Origin: Bacteroidota bacterium
Lineage (GTDB): Bacteria > Bacteroidota > Ignavibacteria > Kryptoniales > JAKASW01
Direction: 5' to 3'
Assembly (NCBI GenBank): GCA_021789755.1
Contig: JAJYJD010000106.1
Location: forward strand, 1-11,120
DNA: 11,120 nt
Below are positions 7,652-11,120 of this stretch, one piece after another. The notes under the pieces are model-generated. The model was not told where the DNA came from. It saw only the letters and a program-made list of their open reading frames with translations, and searched no databases. The number at the start of each line of letters is the position of its first letter. The first letter of the stretch is position 1. The translations under genes were made by a program, and so were the position numbers.

Positions 7652-7657
7652 CCTCCT
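7652..7657 (-). promoter_or_regulatory. Strong ribosome-binding site that decides the TTG start of the tolC-like gene
   Basis: AGGAGG on the minus strand directly follows the TAA of ATPase 1 and stands 9 nt from the TTG at 7642. It is the most perfect Shine-Dalgarno sequence in the operon, perhaps compensating for the weak start codon and raising channel output. Confidence 0.75.
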
Positions 7658-8566
7658 TTACGACTTTATCAGATCTGCAAAAATATTGTCAAGCGATGCA
7701 CCGATTTCCTTTAATTCGGCTCTTTCGTCGACCTTGATTCGCAGCGCCTCGAGAATCGAGCCGGCTTTATCGCGTGATGCTTCGGGAGTGACGAACGAAA
7801 TTCTGTCTCCCAGCACAACGAGACTCTCTGCGAAATCGAAACCCGAAACCACCTCAAACGCTCGCTTCAAATTACGGGAATGAACCTCGAAGACGTGGAG
7901 CGATGTCTCGGATATCAGGCCGGGCACACTGTTATAGCGGAGCAATTTCCCATCGTTAAACAGAGCTACTTTGTTGCATCTCTCAGCCTCATTCAGGTAT
8001 GGAGTAGCGACGACAATTGTCATCTGGTTTCTCAGAAACGAAGCGAGTATGAGCCACAGCTCTCTCCTCGAGACAGGATCCACACCGGTGGTCGGTTCAT
8101 CGAGTATCAGGATCTTCGGTTGATGGATGACGGCGCAGCAGATGCCCAACTTCTGTCTCATCCCTCCGGACAGCTGGTCGGCGAGTCTCCCTTTGAATTC
8201 GGCCAGCCCTGCAAACCTGAGGAGGCGCTCGCCACGCTCCTGCCAGTCCCGCACCTTTCTGATTTTTCCGAAGAACTCGAGGTTTTCCCACACCGTAAGA
8301 TCGCCATATGCCTGACTGATCTGTGACAAATAGCCGATGTCTTCTTTGAGCTCGCGACGATTTTCCGAAAAAGTCTTACCCTCCACGATCACGGTACCGC
8401 TCGTCGGCTCCAGTGCGCCGGACAACATCCGCAAGAACGTTGTCTTCCCTGCTCCGTCGGGTCCTATAATGCCGACAAGTTCTCCCTTCTCGACCGTCAT
8501 GGAGACTTCGTCCACAGCTTTCAGTTCGCCGTATTTCTTAGTTATATTGTCGACTTGTATAATCAT
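7658..8566 (-). CDS. ABC transporter ATP-binding protein 1 (YbhF N-terminal-half type)
   Basis: This 302-residue cytoplasmic ATPase of the exporter has Walker A GPDGAGKTT at 35-43 and the Q-loop Gln at 82. The canonical signature LSGGMRQKLG is at 132-141, and Walker B ILILDE at 152-157 is followed by PTTGVDP. The switch histidine is replaced: the region reads VATPYLNEAERC, with Pro189 at the His position. Loss of this His should cripple ATP hydrolysis at the site made by this subunit's Walker motifs. A tail of about 90 residues ends in ASLDNIFADL. I chose the ATG at 8566 because the protein begins with the normal first strand there (MIIQVDNITKKYG). The 32-codon upstream extension overlaps the adaptor gene and is not family-like. 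The ribosome-binding site is weak, and 43 nt separate it from the adaptor stop, the largest gap in the operon. Confidence 0.92.
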   Translation of the reverse strand: MIIQVDNITKKYGELKAVDEVSMTVEKGELVGIIGPDGAGKTTFLRMLSGALEPTSGTVIVEGKTFSENRRELKEDIGYLSQISQAYGDLTVWENLEFFGKIRKVRDWQERGERLLRFAGLAEFKGRLADQLSGGMRQKLGICCAVIHQPKILILDEPTTGVDPVSRRELWLILASFLRNQMTIVVATPYLNEAERCNKVALFNDGKLLRYNSVPGLISETSLHVFEVHSRNLKRAFEVVSGFDFAESLVVLGDRISFVTPEASRDKAGSILEALRIKVDERAELKEIGASLDNIFADLIKS

Positions 8567-8609
8567 TATTTTGAAAAATTTCTCGCCGGGGCCGGTCGGA
8601 CGACCTTGT

Positions 8610-9572
8610 CTACTTCGTGTAAATCGTCGCGTCGGCTGGCAAACCTGCTTTGAGGTAGCCATCCGGATTCGCTATGGCAAGTTTCACCGCGAACACAAGT
8701 TTTATCCTATCCTGCTTCGTTTCGACGTTCTTCGGCGTAAACTCCGCCGTCGGCGATATATAGATTACCTTTCCATCGAACGGGTGATCCGGCATGCCGT
8801 CGAGATAAACCTTTGCGGCATCGCCAAGCCTGACACGCGCGAGATCGGTCTCACTGACGTAGACCGTCATCTTCATCGTCCGCAGATCGGACACGGTATA
8901 CACCGGTGTTCCCACTGCTGCAAAGTCGCCGACCTCGAGGAGTTTCTCCAGAACGGTCCCTGTGATAGGAGAAGTCAGGTAAGAATGCTCGAGGACAATC
9001 CTCGCGCCGTCGAGGCCTGCCTGGGCTTTCTGAACCTGAGCGGCGGCGGCACGAATTTCCTCCGGTCGAGCATACTGTCGCAACTTGGTCAGCGTTTCCT
9101 GAGCCGACTTCAGCTGCGCGCCGGCAACTTCGTATTGTGCATTGGCAGCGTCCATCTGAGATTGCGAAACACTGTGATCGGCATACAGCTTCCTGGTCCT
9201 GTCAAAAGCGAGTTGCGCGAGATTATAGTTAGCGTGCGCCTGCTTGACACCTTCTTCACCGACTTTCAGGTCCTCACTCCGGGCTCCCTTCACAAGCAGG
9301 TCATATTGCTGCTGTGCCATGACGAGCGCGGCCCGGGCCTGATTCACCTGTTCAACAAGCGACTCATGGTCTGTCTCTGCCAGCGTATCGCCTGCCTTTA
9401 CGAGCGCCCCTTCCTCGAAGTTCATCTTGACGACGCTTCCGGGGACCTGCGCCGCAATGGAGCTCTCGGTCGCCTCAACGGTACCGGTGGCGGTCACTGG
9501 CTTATTGTTCGAGTTACTGCCACAGCCCACCAGGAAAAAGCCAAAAGCGAGAAAAACTGCGAGCCTCTTCAT
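8610..9572 (-). CDS. HlyD/YbhG-type periplasmic adaptor lipoprotein
   Basis: This 320-residue membrane fusion protein links the inner-membrane ABC exporter to the TolC-like channel. A type II signal peptide ends in the lipobox LVGC, with Cys17 as the lipid anchor. After a short linker come the first half of the lipoyl/barrel-sandwich domain (about 28-70, with VPGSVVKMNFEEGALVKAGD), a long helical hairpin with two similar arms (ARSEDLKV and ARPEEIRA, about 70-190), the second lipoyl half (SPITGTVLEKLLEVGDFAAVG) and a beta-barrel region. The last residues, LKAGLPADATIYTK, are typical of YbhG-like adaptors. The ATG at 9572 is one base past the tetR TAA (TAA-A-ATG), with AAGGAAG about 11 nt upstream, so translation is likely coupled to the repressor. 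Length fits the family. The stop is TAG. Confidence 0.93.
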   Translation of the reverse strand: MKRLAVFLAFGFFLVGCGSNSNNKPVTATGTVEATESSIAAQVPGSVVKMNFEEGALVKAGDTLAETDHESLVEQVNQARAALVMAQQQYDLLVKGARSEDLKVGEEGVKQAHANYNLAQLAFDRTRKLYADHSVSQSQMDAANAQYEVAGAQLKSAQETLTKLRQYARPEEIRAAAAQVQKAQAGLDGARIVLEHSYLTSPITGTVLEKLLEVGDFAAVGTPVYTVSDLRTMKMTVYVSETDLARVRLGDAAKVYLDGMPDHPFDGKVIYISPTAEFTPKNVETKQDRIKLVFAVKLAIANPDGYLKAGLPADATIYTK

Positions 9573-9573
9573 T

Positions 9574-10170
9574 TTATCTTTTTCTTCCTTTCTCGGTAAG
9601 AATACCTTCCGTGAACATTTTGAGAACCTGCTTCGGGACTTCGGACTCAGAGAGCGCGTGCTTGGTAAGAAAATCGGACTTCATCAATTCCCTGACTACG
9701 CCGACGTAAGCCGTAGTAAAAACAACCGGATCGATGTCCTTCCTGATCCAGCCGTTCTTCTGGCCCTCTATGATTATCTTCTGCCAACCCAGCGCAAGCC
9801 TATGCTGTATTATTCCATCCACTTCTTTGAATAGAGCCGGGGCGTTCAGGCGTACCTCGATGAGAATCCTTTGCCATCGCTCGTCTATCTGCGTTCCAAC
9901 GATTTGGGAGATAGCCTGCACCTTATCGACTGAAGAATCCTTAAGCGACTGGATCTTCTCGAAAGCTTCGACCAGGGTGGTCATTTTATTAAACACCACT
10001 TCCCTGAGAATCTCCTCTTTACTTGGGAACAGTTTATAGACGGTTTTCTTGCTGATTCCAAGCTCGGTCGCAATCTCATCGATGGTCACCTTCTTGAAAC
10101 CATGCTGGGCAAACTTCTCGTATGAAAGCTCGAGGACCGCCTGGCGAACGTTGTCGGGGTGTGGCACCAT
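9574..10170 (-). CDS. TetR-family transcriptional repressor of the exporter operon
   Basis: This is a dimeric DNA-binding regulator, first gene of the operon. The N-terminal helix-turn-helix domain covers about residues 8-56: FAQHGFKKVTIDEIATELGI followed by SKKTVYKLFPSKEEIL is the classical TetR pattern. The remaining roughly 140 residues form the ligand/dimer domain, which cannot be assigned a ligand. I chose the ATG at 10170 (198 residues), giving the usual short lead before helix 1. Starts at 10200 (ATG) or 10206 (TTG) are also in frame, but they lie inside the promoter-like element at 10178-10206. None of the three has a well-placed Shine-Dalgarno sequence; GGAGG is 12 nt before the TTG. 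The overlapping inverted repeat suggests self-repression. The order and role resemble E. coli CecR with ybhGFSR. Confidence 0.88.
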   Translation of the reverse strand: MVPHPDNVRQAVLELSYEKFAQHGFKKVTIDEIATELGISKKTVYKLFPSKEEILREVVFNKMTTLVEAFEKIQSLKDSSVDKVQAISQIVGTQIDERWQRILIEVRLNAPALFKEVDGIIQHRLALGWQKIIIEGQKNGWIRKDIDPVVFTTAYVGVVRELMKSDFLTKHALSESEVPKQVLKMFTEGILTEKGRKR

Positions 10171-10200
10171 GGAAACTAATGTAGTGTTTTCAGTTTCCAT
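10169..10200. promoter_or_regulatory. Perfect 9-bp inverted repeat, likely TetR operator
   Basis: ATGGAAACT (10169-10177) and AGTTTCCAT (10192-10200) are exact reverse complements separated by 14 bp. The dyad covers the space between the -35 element and the start codon of the tetR gene, including the -10 element, which is where a self-regulating TetR protein would bind. Binding itself is inferred. Confidence 0.6.
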
Positions 10201-10206
10201 TGTCAA
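10170..10206 (-). promoter_or_regulatory. Sigma70-like promoter of the tetR-exporter operon
   Basis: On the minus strand TTGACA (10206-10201), a perfect -35 box, is followed after exactly 17 nt by TACATT (10183-10178), a 4/6 match to TATAAT. Transcription would start 6-8 nt later, at about 10170-10172, on or beside the ATG at 10170. The message would then be leaderless or nearly so. The promoter call assumes E. coli-like sigma specificity. Confidence 0.55.
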
Positions 10207-10388
10207 GGGGCAAGGTTACCTCCCGGGAGATAGAGATTCGTCTTTTCCCATTTAAGACTTCGTCCTCAATGCATCCCGCGGGACGCGTGTGAAGTTTGAG
10301 GGAGAAGATTTTGCCTGATCATTAATTTTTCATTCCTCAAATATTACCCAACCATTCAAAATCCTCCTAAATAATTGAAATCTTGCTC
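10207..10388. other. Divergent intergenic region between tetR and the broken glycosyltransferase gene
   Basis: This stretch holds two perfect 10-bp palindromes, CTCCCGGGAG at 10220-10229 and TCCCGCGGGA at 10274-10283, then an AT-rich part from about 10300. No convincing promoter or ribosome-binding site for the plus-strand gene is visible, and no RNA gene is recognised. Confidence 0.4.
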
Positions 10389-11120
10389 ATGAAGAAATTA
10401 ATCGTCCCTCTGATTTTAGCCTTCGGCGTAGCTGCGTTCCTGCTCTATCACCATTACATACCGGATGACGTCTTCATTCAATTCGGATATGCAAAAGGTA
10501 TCTTTAACGGAAAGGGATACACCTTCGCCGGGAATAGAACATACGGGGCGACGTCGCCGCTTTAGCCGCCCCTTATCGCTGTGGCAGCGGTTTTTCTTCG
10601 CAACATAGAATTCACGGCAAGATTTCTGTCGTTTATATTTGCAGCAGCCTCGATTCTCATGATGTTCTACACTGCGAGACTGCGGTTCGATCCACTCCCA
10701 TCATTCGCTGCCGCATTTCTGCTGGCTGCCAACGGTTATTTTCTCCGCTGGTCGTTTACCGGTATGGAGACGCCCGCGGCATGTTTTCTATTATCCTCCT
10801 TGCATCCGCTGTTTACCGTGAAAACGCCGGGACCATAAGGCGCCCGTCATATTTCCTCCTGGGCTTTGCACCTTCAATCAGACCGGAATTCTATGCGTTT
10901 CTTTTCATATTGTTCGTTTACCTCATTCTTAGGCAGCGACGGGGCTTCGACTTCGCAAATGTTATTTTGGCGGTTATTCCCGTGGCGGGTTGGCTCGGTT
11001 TTGCGAAGTTGTATTATGGTACAATCGTTTCCACAACCTTCATTGTAAAAGCAGCTGAGCCTCTCTTCTCGACACAGATAGGCACACTGGTGAGCTACGC
11101 GAAATTGTTTTTATCGGGAA
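10389..11120 (+). pseudogene. GT-C-type membrane glycosyltransferase, broken by amber codon and frameshift (partial at right edge)
   Basis: This is a polytopic membrane protein of the GT-C superfamily; such proteins move a sugar from a lipid-linked donor on the outer face of the inner membrane. The N terminus has one membrane helix, then the paired acidic motif PDD at 25-27 and a conserved-looking stretch FGYAKGIFNGKGYTF, then YGATSPL. At codon 59 a TAG (10563-10565) interrupts the frame where relatives commonly have Trp (TSPLW). Reading continues in frame (PPLIAVAAVFLRN ... RWSFTGMETP) to about 10775. There the family-like sequence jumps to the -1 frame (GMFSIILLASAVYRE ... FAPSIRPEFYAF) and stays open to the window end. 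One lost base, for example in the GCGGC at 10776-10780, would explain this. TAG is a real stop in neighbouring genes, so recoding is unlikely. The start is the ATG at 10389 (an in-frame TTG is at 10383); no ribosome-binding site is visible. Confidence 0.75.

Noticed and set aside
8567..8662. 32-codon N-terminal extension of ATPase 1
   Set aside because: It overlaps the end of the adaptor gene out of frame, and the extra residues are unlike any ABC ATPase N terminus. The ATG at 8566 starts exactly at the first conserved strand.
8337..9599. 420-codon plus-strand open frame opposite the adaptor and ATPase 1 genes
   Set aside because: The minus strand encodes two textbook protein families here with full motifs. 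The plus-strand translation shows no recognisable domain and is rich in Arg, His and Cys, as expected of an antisense shadow.
10344..10368. AGGAGG (10363-10368) followed by an ATG at 10355 on the minus strand
   Set aside because: A striking ribosome-binding site, but the frame is only ATG GTT GGG TAA, three codons. No larger gene uses it.
10563..10565. TAG as a recoded sense codon or programmed readthrough in the glycosyltransferase gene
   Set aside because: TAG terminates at least two normal genes in this window, no stimulatory structure is evident, and a second, unrelated frameshift lies downstream. Mutation or sequence error is simpler.
10866..11048. 60-codon plus-strand open frame after the frameshift
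   Set aside because: It is the old frame continued past the lesion. The family-like hydrophobic protein (SIRPEFYAF onward) is in the adjacent frame.

Overview
The window looks like chromosomal DNA of a Gram-negative bacterium. The lipoprotein adaptor and TolC-type outer-membrane channel require an outer membrane. The protein styles (guaB, the glutaryl-CoA-dehydrogenase-like enzyme, the efflux genes) suggest the Bacteroidota/Ignavibacteriota side of the FCB group. That placement is an impression from sequence style only and could not be searched. Base composition looks balanced. I see no tRNA, rRNA, CRISPR array, insertion sequence or phage gene.

Layout: (1) Positions 1-619, minus strand: the first 206 codons of guaB (IMP dehydrogenase), running off the left edge, with a possible 28-codon micro-ORF directly in front. 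(2) 744-1913, minus: an acyl-CoA dehydrogenase of the glutaryl-CoA dehydrogenase type. (3) 1914-2196: a divergent intergenic region with two inverted repeats. (4) 2197-2967, plus: a classical short-chain dehydrogenase/reductase. (5) 2968-3117: a convergent spacer holding an 8-nt-period tandem repeat and an 18-bp near-palindrome. (6) 3118-10170, minus: a tightly packed seven-gene operon. In transcription order it is tetR, a lipoprotein HlyD-type adaptor, ABC ATPase 1, a TolC-like channel, ABC ATPase 2, ABC-2 permease 1 and ABC-2 permease 2. (7) 10207-10388: a divergent spacer. (8) 10389 to the right edge, plus: a GT-C-type membrane glycosyltransferase gene broken by an in-frame amber codon and a one-base frameshift.

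The operon encodes a complete tripartite exporter of the YbhGFSR type, with its own outer-membrane channel and its own TetR repressor. Two things stand out. The two ATPase halves, fused in one chain in E. coli YbhF, are separate genes here with the tolC-like gene between them. Their defects are also complementary: ATPase 1 keeps the LSGGM signature but lacks the switch histidine, while ATPase 2 keeps the histidine but has LPLGW in place of the signature. A heterodimer would therefore have one complete and one degenerate ATP site. The tetR promoter region has a TTGACA/17-nt/TACATT match lying across a perfect 9-bp inverted repeat, and the predicted transcript starts at or next to the ATG. This suggests an autoregulated, possibly leaderless message.

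The most actionable oddities are the broken glycosyltransferase gene, the split ATPase pair and the tetR operator/promoter. Nothing in the window clearly qualifies as a wholly undescribed system.
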